DNA of 63,376 nt from Pseudonocardia nigra (GCF_019396355.1 NZ_JAHKRK010000020.1:1-63376), one strand, 5' to 3'. Positions 8,987-18,347 are shown, numbered from the stretch's first letter. The notes: generated by a model from the sequence alone, not told the origin. A program made the numbers and translations.

Positions 8987-9495
8987 TGTACCTCGTGGTC
9001 GAGATCGTCGCGCTGGTCGCGCTGGGATCCGCGATCGGGCTGGGCTGGACGCTGCTCGTCCTGCTGGCCGGATCGGTCCTGGGCCTGTGGCTCGCCCGCC
9101 GGGAGGGGGTGCGCGCCGCGCAGGCGCTCGCTGAAGCGGTCTCGAACCGCCGGGTAGCCCACTCCGAGCTCACCGACGGGCTACTCGTGGCGGCGGGCGG
9201 TGTGCTGCTGTTCGTCCCCGGCCTGGTCACCGACCTCGCCGGGCTGCTGCTCGTGCTGCCGCCCACCCGCGCGCTCGTGCGCAGGCGGCTCGTGCGGGCC
9301 GCCGAGCGGCGCTCGCCCGGGCTGCGGTCGGCGCGGATCCGCTCGCAGGGGCCGGTCGTCGACGGCGTCGTCGTGGACGACGTGGACGAGCGCACCGGCG
9401 ACCGGCCGAGTCACGACGGCCGGGTGAGCGAGGGCCGGGTGAGCGAGGGCCGGGTGATCGAGGGCACCGTCGTCCCCGGTCCCGGGGAGCGCTAA
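8971..9495 (+). CDS. FxsA-family membrane protein
   Basis: A 174-residue protein with the FxsA layout: two N-terminal hydrophobic helices, the GLWLARREG segment, a third hydrophobic stretch (LLVAAGGVLLFVPGLVTDLAGLLL), and a basic then acidic cytoplasmic tail. In enterobacteria FxsA is linked to phage exclusion; the actinobacterial role is not established. The tail ends in three near-identical six-residue units (GRVSEG, GRVSEG, GRVIEG) from an 18-base DNA repeat. The stop overlaps the convergent gene by four bases. Confidence 0.85.
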   Translation: MPFVLLYLVVEIVALVALGSAIGLGWTLLVLLAGSVLGLWLARREGVRAAQALAEAVSNRRVAHSELTDGLLVAAGGVLLFVPGLVTDLAGLLLVLPPTRALVRRRLVRAAERRSPGLRSARIRSQGPVVDGVVVDDVDERTGDRPSHDGRVSEGRVSEGRVIEGTVVPGPGER

Positions 9496-10052
9496 CGCGC
9501 CCGGCCGCTCCACACCGGCTCGACGCGGGCCCACTCCGTGGCCCAGGCGGCGCTGTCGCGGGCCGCCAGCCGGCTGCGCCACACCGCACCCGCAGCGAAC
9601 ACCACGGCCCAGCCGCCCAGCGCGGTCGCGACGCCGACCTGCAGCCCGCTCGGCCGGGCCAGCTCGCTGTCCCCCACCGCACCGACGAGCCGGCCGGCCG
9701 CGTCGATCTCGACGGGCACGGTGGCACCGAGCGGCAACCCGGCGGCCACCTCCAACAGGCCGGTGTGGGCTCGGCCGTCCGGGTCCGTCCAGCCGATCGC
9801 GGTGGGGGACGCGGCGCCCACCATCGCCAGCTCCGGTGCGGGACCGGGCTCCAGCAACTCGGCCACGACGACCGCGTCGGGGTCGGGCTGGACGGCCTGC
9901 TGCACCACCGCCGTACCGACGACCACGGCGACCCCGGCGACCAGCAGGCCGAGGAACACCTCGACCCGGCGCAGCACGCCGCGGGCGTGGTCCGTGGGGC
10001 GCATCAGGGGTGCCGGGGCCCCGCCGGGCTCACGCTGCGTGCCGGGTTCCAC
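9492..10052 (-). CDS. Rv1733c-family membrane protein
   Basis: The protein has up to 186 residues, with an N-terminal transmembrane helix (FLGLLVAGVAVVVGTAV), an external domain with the WTDPDGRAHTGLL segment, and a second helix. The C-terminus (W-x-W-x-R-V-E-P-x-W) is characteristic of the mycobacterial Rv1733c family. Function is unknown in the family. The start could be the GTG at 10052 or an ATG 16 codons inside (10004). It is convergent with the FxsA-like gene. Confidence 0.72.
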   Translation of the reverse strand: MEPGTQREPGGAPAPLMRPTDHARGVLRRVEVFLGLLVAGVAVVVGTAVVQQAVQPDPDAVVVAELLEPGPAPELAMVGAASPTAIGWTDPDGRAHTGLLEVAAGLPLGATVPVEIDAAGRLVGAVGDSELARPSGLQVGVATALGGWAVVFAAGAVWRSRLAARDSAAWATEWARVEPVWSGRAR

Positions 10053-10082
10053 ATCAGATGCATCGGGCGCGTGCTGACGGTG

Positions 10083-10736
10083 TTACTGCGTCGGCAGGAA
10101 CGCCCAGGTGGTGGTGCACTGCGCCGTCACGCGGACGGGTTCCGGCTCGAGGCCGAGATCGCGGACGTCCGGTCCGGCCGCTTCCGCCGCCGCCAGCCGG
10201 TACCCACCGGCCGGGAGCGCGTGGTTGAGCCCCTCCGACAGCTTGCGCAGCGGACCGAGCGTGCCGCCCAGCGCCACCGCGTAACCCTCCGCCCGCCGCC
10301 GGGCGTCCTCGACGGCCAGCCGCTGGGCCTCGCGCAGGCCCGCGGCGGGGTCGGTGAGCTGCCAGCGGGGGCCGTGCAGGGCCGTCGGCTCGGTGGCCAC
10401 GAGCGCGGACAGCGTGGCCTCGAGGACCGTGACGTCGGTGACCAGTAGCGCGATCTCCTCGGCCGCCCGGCAGCCGACGACCCGGTTGCCCCGCCACTCG
10501 TTGTGCACGCGGAGGCTGCGGCGCGTGACACGGAGGCCGGGACCGTCGAGCACGGGGTTCGCACCTGCGACGCGGTGGTTGAGCTCGTGGACGGCGTCGG
10601 TGCGCGTCCGGGCGATCGCGGTGTAGGTGAGGTCCAGCTCCGCCCGGTCGCCCGGTTGCTCGTGCCAGCCCGCCCCTTCGGTCACGATCTCCGGGCCGGT
10701 TGCGTCGAACAGGCTCTCGTCCACGCCGTCACTCAA
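10083..10736 (-). CDS. SIMPL (DUF541) domain protein
   Basis: A 217-residue protein with the SIMPL/DUF541 pattern: an early GPEIVTEGAGW strand, and later AQRLAVEDARRRAEGYAVALG followed by VTAQCTTTWAF at the end. No signal peptide is visible, unlike many SIMPL proteins, so it is probably cytoplasmic. The start is a TTG at 10736 or a GTG at 10724. Its role is unknown. It lies 30 bases upstream of the Rv1733c-like gene and may be co-transcribed with it. Confidence 0.75.
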   Translation of the reverse strand: MSDGVDESLFDATGPEIVTEGAGWHEQPGDRAELDLTYTAIARTRTDAVHELNHRVAGANPVLDGPGLRVTRRSLRVHNEWRGNRVVGCRAAEEIALLVTDVTVLEATLSALVATEPTALHGPRWQLTDPAAGLREAQRLAVEDARRRAEGYAVALGGTLGPLRKLSEGLNHALPAGGYRLAAAEAAGPDVRDLGLEPEPVRVTAQCTTTWAFLPTQ

Positions 10737-10821
10737 CCAGATCGGCTCGTATACGCCTTCCTAGCGAGAATCCGAGAATGGACAAGAGAGTGCGATGAGG
10801 AGCTGCGGGGTAGGTGACCGC

Positions 10822-11655
10822 ATGACCCGTCCGCTCGCCAGCCTGCGTCGCTCGGTGCGGAAGGGGCGGTCGGACGCGCCCGGCCGGATCGTGGACCTGC
10901 TGGGCCGGATCGGGCTCGTCGGGTACGGGTTGGTGCATGTGATCGTCGCGTGGCTCGCGCTCGAGGTGGCGTTCGGAGTTCCCGACGCGCCGCCCGACCC
11001 CGAGGGCGCCGTCGGGACGATCGCCCGCACCCCGGGCGGCGTGATTGCGCTCGTGCTCGGCGCCGTCGGACTGGTCGCGTTCGCCGTGTGGCAGCTCAGC
11101 GCCGCTGCCGTCGGCTTCCGCTGGGTGCACGGCGGCGAGCGGTTCCGCAAACGCGTCGGGGCGGTCGCCAAGTCGATCGCGATGGGCGGCCTCGCGGGCA
11201 TCGTCGTCAACTATCTCGTCGGCCGCAGGTCGCAGGACGGCACCGCCGTGCAGACGATGGCGGCGCAGGTGCTGGCGCTCCCGGCCGGACGGATCCTGCT
11301 CGGCCTCGCGGCGGCCACGATCCTGGTCATCGCGGGGGCGATGACCTACACCGGCGTGCGCCGGACCTTCATGGGCGACCTCGACCTGCGCGGGCTCGGG
11401 CCTGCCGCCCGGCGGACGATCGAGCTGGTCGGGGCGGCGGGCCACCTGGCGCGGGCGCTGGCGATGGCCGTCATCGGTGTGCTGGCCGGGTCGGCGGCCC
11501 TGTTCTCCGACCCGCAGCGCGCCGGCGGGCTGGACGCCGCGCTCCGCGCACTCGGGACCACCGGGCTGGGCGCGTGGCTGCTCGTCGTCGTGGCGGTCGG
11601 GTTCGCGGCGTTCGGGCTGTTCTGCTTCGCCGACGCCGTTACGCGGCGCGCGTAG
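10822..11655 (+). CDS. DUF1206 family membrane protein
   Basis: A 277-residue protein with six predicted membrane helices arranged as three similar pairs (DLLGRIGLVGYGLVHV, AKSIAMGGLAGIVVNYL, GHLARALAMAVIGVLAG). This internal three-fold repeat defines DUF1206. The ATG at 10822 has AGGTG upstream; an ATG nine codons earlier has no ribosome site. The function is unknown. It is divergent from the SIMPL gene and precedes a convergent TetR gene. Confidence 0.82.
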   Translation: MTRPLASLRRSVRKGRSDAPGRIVDLLGRIGLVGYGLVHVIVAWLALEVAFGVPDAPPDPEGAVGTIARTPGGVIALVLGAVGLVAFAVWQLSAAAVGFRWVHGGERFRKRVGAVAKSIAMGGLAGIVVNYLVGRRSQDGTAVQTMAAQVLALPAGRILLGLAAATILVIAGAMTYTGVRRTFMGDLDLRGLGPAARRTIELVGAAGHLARALAMAVIGVLAGSAALFSDPQRAGGLDAALRALGTTGLGAWLLVVVAVGFAAFGLFCFADAVTRRA

Positions 11656-11686
11656 CTCGCCTGCGCGCCGGCCCGCCGCCCGTGGC

Positions 11687-12259
11687 TCAGGTCCGGGGCG
11701 TCAGCAGTACGCGGATCGCCGCCGCCAGCTCGCTGCCCGACGGCGCCCGCTCCGGGTCGATGAGCCATTGCAGGACCATGCCGTTGACCAGGGCGAGCCC
11801 GAGCGAACCGATCGCACGGCCGCGCTCGTCGTCGATCTCGCTCTCTTCGACCTGCAGCAGCATCGCGGCGAACGCCCGCCGGCCGCGGTTGTACGCCTCG
11901 CCGAGCTGATCGCGCAGCTCGTCGGAGTACTCGGCCTGGGCGGCTGCCTGCAGGCTCGCCCCGGCGAGCGCTCGGTCGGAGGTGGCGGCGTGCAGGACGG
12001 CGTCGAGGAACGCGCTGAGTCGCTCGGCCGGTTCACGGTCGCGCTGGCTGTGCAGCGCCTGCTCGATCTCGTCGTCCCAGTCGTCGAACCAATCGATGAC
12101 GGCAGCTGTGAGCAGGGCGTCCTTCGAGCCGAAGTGGTAGCCGATGGACGCGAGGTTGGTGCCCGACGCGGCCACGATGTCCCGTGCGGTGGTGCGGGCA
12201 TAGCCCTTCTCGGCGAGGCAGCGCTTCGCGCCGGCGAGCAGGTCCTCGCGGTGTCCCAT
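11687..12259 (-). CDS. TetR-family regulator, likely repressor of the adjacent MFS pump
   Basis: A 190-residue TetR protein. The N-terminal helix-turn-helix is visible (YARTTARDIVAASGTNLASIGYHFGSKDAL), and the C-terminal region is a typical TetR ligand domain. It is divergent from a 14-helix efflux pump gene, and the 82-base spacer contains two overlapping inverted repeats. The usual arrangement is that the regulator represses both itself and the pump until a pump substrate binds. The ligand cannot be deduced. Confidence 0.9.
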   Translation of the reverse strand: MGHREDLLAGAKRCLAEKGYARTTARDIVAASGTNLASIGYHFGSKDALLTAAVIDWFDDWDDEIEQALHSQRDREPAERLSAFLDAVLHAATSDRALAGASLQAAAQAEYSDELRDQLGEAYNRGRRAFAAMLLQVEESEIDDERGRAIGSLGLALVNGMVLQWLIDPERAPSGSELAAAIRVLLTPRT

Positions 12260-12282
12260 CCCGTCAGTCTACGAACCCGCCG

Positions 12283-12324
12283 TACGTGCGTCTTATACAA
12301 GCGTAATAGACGCACGTATAAGAC
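12283..12324. promoter_or_regulatory. Operator between tetR-like and MFS genes
   Basis: Two interleaved inverted repeats lie here: TACGTGCGTCT (12283-12293) with its complement (12308-12318), and GTCTTATAC (12290-12298) with its complement (12316-12324). TATAAG-like -10 boxes on each strand fall inside the repeats. A bound TetR dimer would therefore block both divergent promoters. Confidence 0.7.
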
Positions 12325-12341
12325 CCTTGTATGGTTCCTGT

Positions 12342-13889
12342 ATGACCACCTCCCCGGCGTGCGCGGGCGGACGTGAGTGGGCCGGCCTCGGGGTGCTCGT
12401 CCTGCCGGCCCTGCTCGCCTCGATGGACCTGTCCGTGCTCTTCATGGCCTCGCCGTGGCTCAGCGCCGACCTCGAGCCGACCGGACCGCAGCTGCTGTGG
12501 ATCATGGACATCTATGGCTTCCTCATGGCCGGGCTGCTACTCACGATGGGCTCGCTCGGCGACCGCATCGGGAGGCGGCGCCTGCTGCTCGTCGGCGCCA
12601 CCGCCTTCGGGGCCGCATCCGTCCTCGCCGCCTACGCGAGCACTGCCGCGGCGCTCGTCGCGGCGCGTGCCCTGCTCGGGGTCGGCGGCGCCACGCTCGC
12701 GCCGTCGTGCCTGGCCCTGATCCGTAACATGTTCCGCGACGCCGACCAGCGCCGCGCGGCGATCGGCGTGTTCACGGCGGCCCTCACCGGCGGCATCGCG
12801 ATCGGCCCGATCGTCGGCGGCCTGCTGCTCGAGAACTTCTGGTGGGGCTCGGTGTTCCTGATCAACGTGCCGGTGATGGTCCTGCTGCTGGTGGTGGGCC
12901 CATTGCTGCTCCCGGAGTCCACCGACCCCGACCCCGGCCGCTTCGACCTGCTCAGTGCACTGCTGTCGATGGCGGCGATCCTGCCCGTGATGTACGGCGT
13001 CAAGGAGATGGCGGAGGCAGGGCGCGTCGAGTGGCTGCCCGTGGCGACGGTCGCCGTCGGCATCGCGGTCGGGGTGACGTTCGTGCGCCGCCAGGCGACG
13101 CTGTCGGACCCGCTGTTCGACGTCGGGCTGTTCCGCAACAGCGGCTTCACGGCCGCGTTCGGCGCGTACGGGCTCCTCATCGTCGGCAGCGCCGGGATGG
13201 GGTACCTCGTCACCCAGCACGTGCAGCTCGTCCTCGGCCTCCGGCCCTTCGCCGCCGCGCTCTGGCAGCTTCCGACGATCGGCGGGACGCTCACGGGGAT
13301 CGTGCTCGCGACCACGCTGGTCCGGTGGGTCCGGCCCGCGGTACCGGCGGGCGCGGGCCTCCTGCTCGCCGCAGCCGGCTTCGCGTTCGTGAGCAGCCTC
13401 GGCGCGGCCTCCGGCGTCGGCGTCCTCGTGCTCGGCTACTCGGTGCTGACGCTCGGCACGGGGCTGCTGGCCCCGCTCGCCATCGACATGATCGTCACCA
13501 CCGCGCCGTCGGAGCGGGCGGGGAGCGCGGCCGCCATGGGTGAGACCGGGGCGGAGCTCGGCGGTGCGGCGGGCATCGCGGTGCTGGGCAGCATCGCCGC
13601 GGCCGTCTACCGCGCACGCGTGGCCGACGCCGTTCCGCCGGGTCTTCCGCCGGAGGACGTCGAGGCGGCGTCCGGGACGCTCGGCGGGGCCATCGCGGTC
13701 GCCGACCAGCTTCCCGAGACGCTCGGCGGGCCGCTGCGGGAGGCCGCGACAACGGCGTTCGCGGCAGGCTTCAGCACCACCGCCGCCGTCGCCGCCGGGC
13801 TCATGCTCCTGACGGCGGTCGGGGCGACCGCCCGGCTGTGGCGGGTGCGCCTGGACGCCGGCACGGGCCAGCCCGCCCGCGTGCACTAG
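12342..13889 (+). CDS. MFS multidrug efflux transporter (DHA2, 14 helices)
   Basis: This 515-residue protein belongs to the 14-helix drug:H+ antiporter family (QacA/LfrA/SmvA-like). GDRIGRRRLLLVGA is the loop 2-3 motif A. Motif C-like glycine/proline content is in TGGIAIGPIVGGLLLENFWW. Helices continue through the C-terminus. The ATG at 12342 lies immediately behind the operator region, with only a very short leader and no clear ribosome site. It is likely repressed by the divergent TetR protein and exports cationic or amphiphilic compounds, by family analogy. Confidence 0.9.
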   Translation: MTTSPACAGGREWAGLGVLVLPALLASMDLSVLFMASPWLSADLEPTGPQLLWIMDIYGFLMAGLLLTMGSLGDRIGRRRLLLVGATAFGAASVLAAYASTAAALVAARALLGVGGATLAPSCLALIRNMFRDADQRRAAIGVFTAALTGGIAIGPIVGGLLLENFWWGSVFLINVPVMVLLLVVGPLLLPESTDPDPGRFDLLSALLSMAAILPVMYGVKEMAEAGRVEWLPVATVAVGIAVGVTFVRRQATLSDPLFDVGLFRNSGFTAAFGAYGLLIVGSAGMGYLVTQHVQLVLGLRPFAAALWQLPTIGGTLTGIVLATTLVRWVRPAVPAGAGLLLAAAGFAFVSSLGAASGVGVLVLGYSVLTLGTGLLAPLAIDMIVTTAPSERAGSAAAMGETGAELGGAAGIAVLGSIAAAVYRARVADAVPPGLPPEDVEAASGTLGGAIAVADQLPETLGGPLREAATTAFAAGFSTTAAVAAGLMLLTAVGATARLWRVRLDAGTGQPARVH

Positions 13890-14017
13890 CGATCGCGCCT
13901 TCTACGCGTATCTAGGGAAGAGCCGAGAAACCTCGATACGGACCGATCGGCGACACGCCATCGCGTTCGCTAGCCGCTTCTACGGTTCGGGCAAGATTCG
14001 CCGATACCGTCCGATGG

Positions 14018-15208
14018 GTGGATCCCGTGCGCAACCCGTTCGCCCCGGGTGCCGGCCAGCGCCCACCCGAGCTGGCCGGTCGCGACCGGGAGGTCGACGC
14101 GTTCGAGATCGTGTTGGAGCGGGTGGCGCGCGGGCGCCCGGAGCGGAGCCTGGTGCTCACCGGCCTGCGCGGTGTCGGGAAGACCGTGCTGCTCGGCGAG
14201 CTGCGGTCGATGGCGATGCGGGCCGGCTGGGGCGCCGGCAAGATCGAGGCGCGGCCGGACGCCGACCTGCGCAGACCCCTGTCGGCCGCGCTGCACCGCG
14301 CGATCCGCGACCTGGCCGTGCGCCACCGGGCGCCCGAGCGCGTCGACGAGGTGCTCGGGGTGCTCAAGGCGTTCGCCCTGCGGTCCGCCCCGGACGGGGC
14401 GAAGCTGCGCGACCGCTGGCAGCCGGGCATCGACGTGCCGGTGAAGAACGGGCGCGCCGACTCCGGCGACATCGAGATCGACCTCGTCGAGCTGTTCACC
14501 GACGTCGCGGAGCTGGCCGCCGACGTCGGCACGGGCGCCGCTCTCCTGATCGACGAGATGCAGGACCTCCGCGCCGACGACGTCTCCGCGCTCTGTGCGG
14601 CCTGCCACGAGCTCTCGCAGTCGCGCGCCCCGCTCGTCGTGGTCGGCGCCGGGTTGCCGCACCTGCCCGCGGTGCTGTCGGCGTCGAAGTCGTACTCGGA
14701 GCGGCTGTTCAAGTACGTGCGGATCGGGCAGCTCGACCGGGCCGACGCCGACTTCGCGCTCCTCGCGCCGGCGGAGCGGGAGGACGCCACCTTCGACGCC
14801 GACGCCCTCGACGCCCTCTACGAGGCCTCCGGCGGGTACCCCTACTTCGTGCAGGCGTACGGCAAGGCGGCGTGGGACGCGGCGGTCCGCAGCCCGATCA
14901 GCGCGGCGGACGTGAAGATGGCCGCTCCGGACGCGGAGGCCGAGCTGGCCGTCGGGTTCTTCGGCTCCCGCTACGAACGCGCGACGCCTGCGGAGCGCGA
15001 GTACCTGCGGGCGATGGCCGAGCTCGCCGACGGCCGGGACGAGCCCGTGGGCACGGCCGGGATCGCCGAGCACCTGGCCCGGCGGGCCTCGTCGCTGTCG
15101 CCCGCGCGCGACAGCCTGCTCAAGAAGGGGCTCGTGTTCTCCGCCCAGCGGGGCCAGATCGCGTTCACCGTGCCGCACTTCGGCCGGTACCTGCTCGCCC
15201 AGCCCTGA
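14018..15208 (+). CDS. AAA ATPase (AAA_16/Orc1-like, single-protein)
   Basis: A 396-residue protein with Walker A GLRGVGKT (49-56), Walker B LLIDEMQDL (about 176-184), and a C-terminal winged-helix-like region after residue 330. It resembles the family of stand-alone actinobacterial ATPases that begin DPVRNPFAPGAGQRPPELAGRD. The cellular target is unknown. The GTG start lacks a ribosome site, but a TACCGT box lies exactly seven bases upstream, so the mRNA is probably leaderless. Confidence 0.8.
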   Translation: MDPVRNPFAPGAGQRPPELAGRDREVDAFEIVLERVARGRPERSLVLTGLRGVGKTVLLGELRSMAMRAGWGAGKIEARPDADLRRPLSAALHRAIRDLAVRHRAPERVDEVLGVLKAFALRSAPDGAKLRDRWQPGIDVPVKNGRADSGDIEIDLVELFTDVAELAADVGTGAALLIDEMQDLRADDVSALCAACHELSQSRAPLVVVGAGLPHLPAVLSASKSYSERLFKYVRIGQLDRADADFALLAPAEREDATFDADALDALYEASGGYPYFVQAYGKAAWDAAVRSPISAADVKMAAPDAEAELAVGFFGSRYERATPAEREYLRAMAELADGRDEPVGTAGIAEHLARRASSLSPARDSLLKKGLVFSAQRGQIAFTVPHFGRYLLAQP

Positions 15209-15291
15209 CTCGCAACTACTCCGAACAGGTGAAAACCCGGTGACAGCGCGTGCCGGGTAACGATGGGGCGCCCGGTTCCGATTCCCAGTAC

Positions 15292-15338
15292 AGCCCCGTG
15301 GCGCTGTCGGACCCCCGACCTGACAGCACCACGGGGCT
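15292..15338. terminator. Hairpin terminator after the AAA ATPase gene
   Basis: Arms 15292-15308 and 15322-15338 (AGCCCCGTGGCGCTGTC and its complement) match in 16 of 17 positions and are followed by TT. It lies between the AAA ATPase gene and the GroES-like gene, separating the two transcripts. Confidence 0.75.
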
Positions 15339-15402
15339 TTCCCGTTCCCGGGGCGCGAGGGCGTCCCCGGACCGCGACCGGGGAGGCCGTAGCATCGGGC
15401 CG

Positions 15403-15720
15403 GTGCAGGACCCCAAGCTCGAGATCCAGATGCTGCACGACCGCGTGATGGTGCGGCCGGACAGCGGCGGTGAGCGTCGCAGCAACGCCGGCATCGTGAT
15501 CCCGGCAACCGCAGAGGTCGCCAAGCGTCTCATCTGGGGAGAGGTGTTCGGCGTCGGCGCCAACGTCCGCACGGTCAAGGTCGGCGACCGGGTGCTGTTC
15601 GCGAGGGACGACCAGTACGAGGTCGACGTGCACGGAGTGACGTACCTGGTCCTCCGGGAACGTGAACTGCACGCCGTCGCGACCGAGCGCACCGAGCACG
15701 GTACGGGGTTGTACCTGTGA
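15403..15720 (+). CDS. Divergent GroES/Cpn10-like protein
   Basis: A 105-residue protein that aligns along most of Cpn10: LHDRVMVRPD (first strand), NAGIVIPATAE (the mobile-loop region with the hydrophobic GIVIP anchor), GEVFGVGANVRTVKVGDRVLFARDD and YLVLRERELHAV. The C-terminus is extended by about ten residues. No groEL is adjacent. The GTG at 15403 sits seven bases after a TAGCAT box, so the transcript is probably leaderless. It could be an alternative co-chaperonin or a structural derivative; the sequence does not decide. Confidence 0.75.
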   Translation: MQDPKLEIQMLHDRVMVRPDSGGERRSNAGIVIPATAEVAKRLIWGEVFGVGANVRTVKVGDRVLFARDDQYEVDVHGVTYLVLRERELHAVATERTEHGTGLYL

Positions 15721-15773
15721 CGTACCGGGCCGCCCGCCGGCCCGGTCGAACTGGTTGAGGGGAAACGGACTTC

Positions 15774-18347
15774 ATGCCCGAGCGGCAGTCCTCGCCCGGC
15801 GAGGCGACGGCCCGTCCGGAGACGGACCTGACGGAGAACGCCAGCGGCCACGGGCCGAAGGCACAGGTGGAACAGGCCGTGCCGGCCGCCGGAACCCCGG
15901 ACCAGGGGGCCGAGCGCGAGCAGGCAGGCCCTGTTGCGACAGCACCGGCCCCGGACGGGTCCGCGGGCGACGTGCCTGCTGCCAACCCGTCGGAGGCGGA
16001 CGAGAACACCGCTGCACCCGAGTCCGCCGCGCAGCCGGGCGCCCCCGCCGCACCCGCCGCGCAGCCGGGACCCTCCGCGACCCCGGAGGCGCCCTCTGGC
16101 GAGCGGCCCCGCCCAACTCCGCACCCCGCCCCGGCGGCCGAGCCGGCGGCTGCCGAGCGGCCCCGACCCACACCCCGTCCGGCGAAGCAGCCGGCCCCGG
16201 CCGACGCGCCGGCGCCCGAGCAGAGCACCGTGGAGCTGAACGCCGAGGCACCCGCGCGGCCGCGCCCGACGCCCGCACCTGCCGCCCGGCCGGAAGCCGC
16301 GGCGGCCAGGCCCGTCCCGCGCCCGCGGCCCGCTGCCGAGCCCGCGGCCGAGGCGGCGGACGAGGGGCCCACTGTTCGCACGGCCGTCGGGGCGGCGTCG
16401 GGCAGCGCCCCGGTCGGGAGCGAGGCCGCAGCAGCCGAGGCGCCGACCGTCAACGTCCGCGCCGGTGGTGCCACCACGCAGGTCACCCGTCCCACCGAGG
16501 GCAACGGCTCCTGGTTCAACCCCACGGACGGCGAGGCCACGCAGGCGCTCCCGCGCACCCCGCCGCCCCCCGGGGGCGCGCGCGGTCCCGTGGACCCGCC
16601 CACGGAGCGCATTCCGCTCACGGAGACCGCTACGGGCCTCCCGCCCACCGCTGACGCCGATGGTCCGGGCGGCGGCGAACGCCGCAGGCGGAGGCGGCCG
16701 CTGCTGATCGTCGCGGCCGTCGTCGGCGTGCTGGCACTGCTCTACGTCGGCGACCTGCTGCTCAGCTCCGGTTCGGTGCCCCGCGGCGTCACCGTGGCCG
16801 GAGTGCGCATCGGCGGGCTCGGCATGGCCGAGGCCGAGCAGCGCCTGCGCAGCGCGATCGAGCCCCGCACCACGCAGCCCGTGGCCGTCACGGTCGGGCC
16901 GGCGCGCAGCGAGCTCGACCCGACGGCGGCGGGCCTGACCGTCGACTGGGCCGGCACCCTCGAGCAGGCCGGCACGCAGCCGCTCAACCCGATCACGCGC
17001 ATCACCTCGTTCTTCACCACCCGCGACGTCGCCCCGGTCACCACGGCCGACGACGCTGCGCTCACCGCGGCGCTGGAGCAGCTGTCGCCGATCGTCAACC
17101 GGGCGCCCGTCGAGGGCACCGTCCAGTTCGAGGGCACTACGCCGGTGCCCGTCGACCCCGTGGCGGGTCAGGAGCTCGACGTGCAGGCGGCCGCCGAGGT
17201 CCTGCGCACCGAGTGGGCTGCCGGCGACGTCGTCGACCTCCCGCTCACCGAGCTGCCGCCCACGACCACCCCGGAGGACGTCACCGCGTCGATGGAGGGC
17301 GTCGCCCGGCCCGCGGTGTCGGCCCCGGTCACGGTGCTGGGCGAGGGTGGAACGCAGGGCGTCCTCGAGCCCGAGGTGATCGCCACTGTGCTCTCCTTCC
17401 GGGCCGAGGATGGCGAGCTGGTGCCGGAGATCAACTCGACCGCCGTCACCGAAGCGCTCACGCCGCAGCTGGCCGCGTCCGAGCGCCCCGGCCGCGACGC
17501 CTCGCTGGACTTCTCCTCCGGTACCCCGGTCGTCGTCCCCTCGCAGGACGGGCGGGGCGTCGACTACGAGGCGACCGTGCAGATGCTGCTGCCCGCACTC
17601 ACCACCCCCGCCCCGCGCGAGATCACCGCGGTGTACGCCGACCAGCCGGCCGAGCTGACCACCGAGGAACTCAACGCGCTCGGTATCACGGGCGTGATCG
17701 GCGAGTTCACCACCGGCGGGTTCGCCGCCGACTCAGGGCAGAACATCCGGCGGGCGGCCGAGCAGATCGACGGCACGGTGGTGGCGCCGGGTGAGACGTT
17801 CAGCCTGAACGCCGCCACCAACCCGCGCAACGCCGCCAACGGGTACGTCGAGGCGGGGATCATCCAGGACGGCCATCCCGCACGCGGTATCGGCGGTGGC
17901 GTGTCGCAGGTGGCCACCACGCTGTACAACGCCGCCTACTTCGCGGGCATGGTCGACGTGGAGCACCGGGAGCACAGCTTCTACATCAGCCGCTACCCCG
18001 CCGGGCGCGAGGCGACTGTCTACAACGACGTCATCGACGTGAAATTCCGCAACGACAACCCGACCGGCGTGCTGATCGAGACGGTCTGGACGCCGCAGTC
18101 GCTCACCGTGCGGCTCAACGGCACGAAGCGCTACGAGGTGACGTCCACCCCGGGCCCGCGCACGAACCCGACGGAGCCTCACACCGTCACCATCCCGGCC
18201 GGGGAGCCGTGCAGCCCCAGCCGGGGCGCGCCGGGCTTCACCATCACCGACACCCGCACGCTGCGCGAGATCAGCACGGGCGAGGTGAGCACCGAGACCC
18301 GGACCGTGACCTACAACCCGTCGCCGATCGTCATCTGTGGCGGCTGA
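15774..18347 (+). CDS. VanW-family envelope protein with long Pro/Ala-rich cytoplasmic arm
   Basis: An 857-residue protein. Residues 1-300 are disordered, rich in Ala/Pro/Glu with PRPTP repeats. A basic patch and one transmembrane helix follow (about 303-328). The outer part has YoaR-type peptidoglycan-binding-4 modules (ending around 600), then the VanW domain (about 670-775, GETFSLNAATN and GIGGGVSQVATTLYNAAYFAG). A G5-like C-terminus closes it. VanW proteins are associated with cell-wall peptidoglycan, but their biochemical role is uncertain. The long cytoplasmic arm suggests a scaffold or regulatory contact. Confidence 0.88.
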   Translation: MPERQSSPGEATARPETDLTENASGHGPKAQVEQAVPAAGTPDQGAEREQAGPVATAPAPDGSAGDVPAANPSEADENTAAPESAAQPGAPAAPAAQPGPSATPEAPSGERPRPTPHPAPAAEPAAAERPRPTPRPAKQPAPADAPAPEQSTVELNAEAPARPRPTPAPAARPEAAAARPVPRPRPAAEPAAEAADEGPTVRTAVGAASGSAPVGSEAAAAEAPTVNVRAGGATTQVTRPTEGNGSWFNPTDGEATQALPRTPPPPGGARGPVDPPTERIPLTETATGLPPTADADGPGGGERRRRRRPLLIVAAVVGVLALLYVGDLLLSSGSVPRGVTVAGVRIGGLGMAEAEQRLRSAIEPRTTQPVAVTVGPARSELDPTAAGLTVDWAGTLEQAGTQPLNPITRITSFFTTRDVAPVTTADDAALTAALEQLSPIVNRAPVEGTVQFEGTTPVPVDPVAGQELDVQAAAEVLRTEWAAGDVVDLPLTELPPTTTPEDVTASMEGVARPAVSAPVTVLGEGGTQGVLEPEVIATVLSFRAEDGELVPEINSTAVTEALTPQLAASERPGRDASLDFSSGTPVVVPSQDGRGVDYEATVQMLLPALTTPAPREITAVYADQPAELTTEELNALGITGVIGEFTTGGFAADSGQNIRRAAEQIDGTVVAPGETFSLNAATNPRNAANGYVEAGIIQDGHPARGIGGGVSQVATTLYNAAYFAGMVDVEHREHSFYISRYPAGREATVYNDVIDVKFRNDNPTGVLIETVWTPQSLTVRLNGTKRYEVTSTPGPRTNPTEPHTVTIPAGEPCSPSRGAPGFTITDTRTLREISTGEVSTETRTVTYNPSPIVICGG

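Noticed and set aside
9418..9465. GRVSEG triplet in FxsA tail as a functional repeat
   Set aside because: A short 18-base slippage repeat in a disordered tail; nothing points to function.
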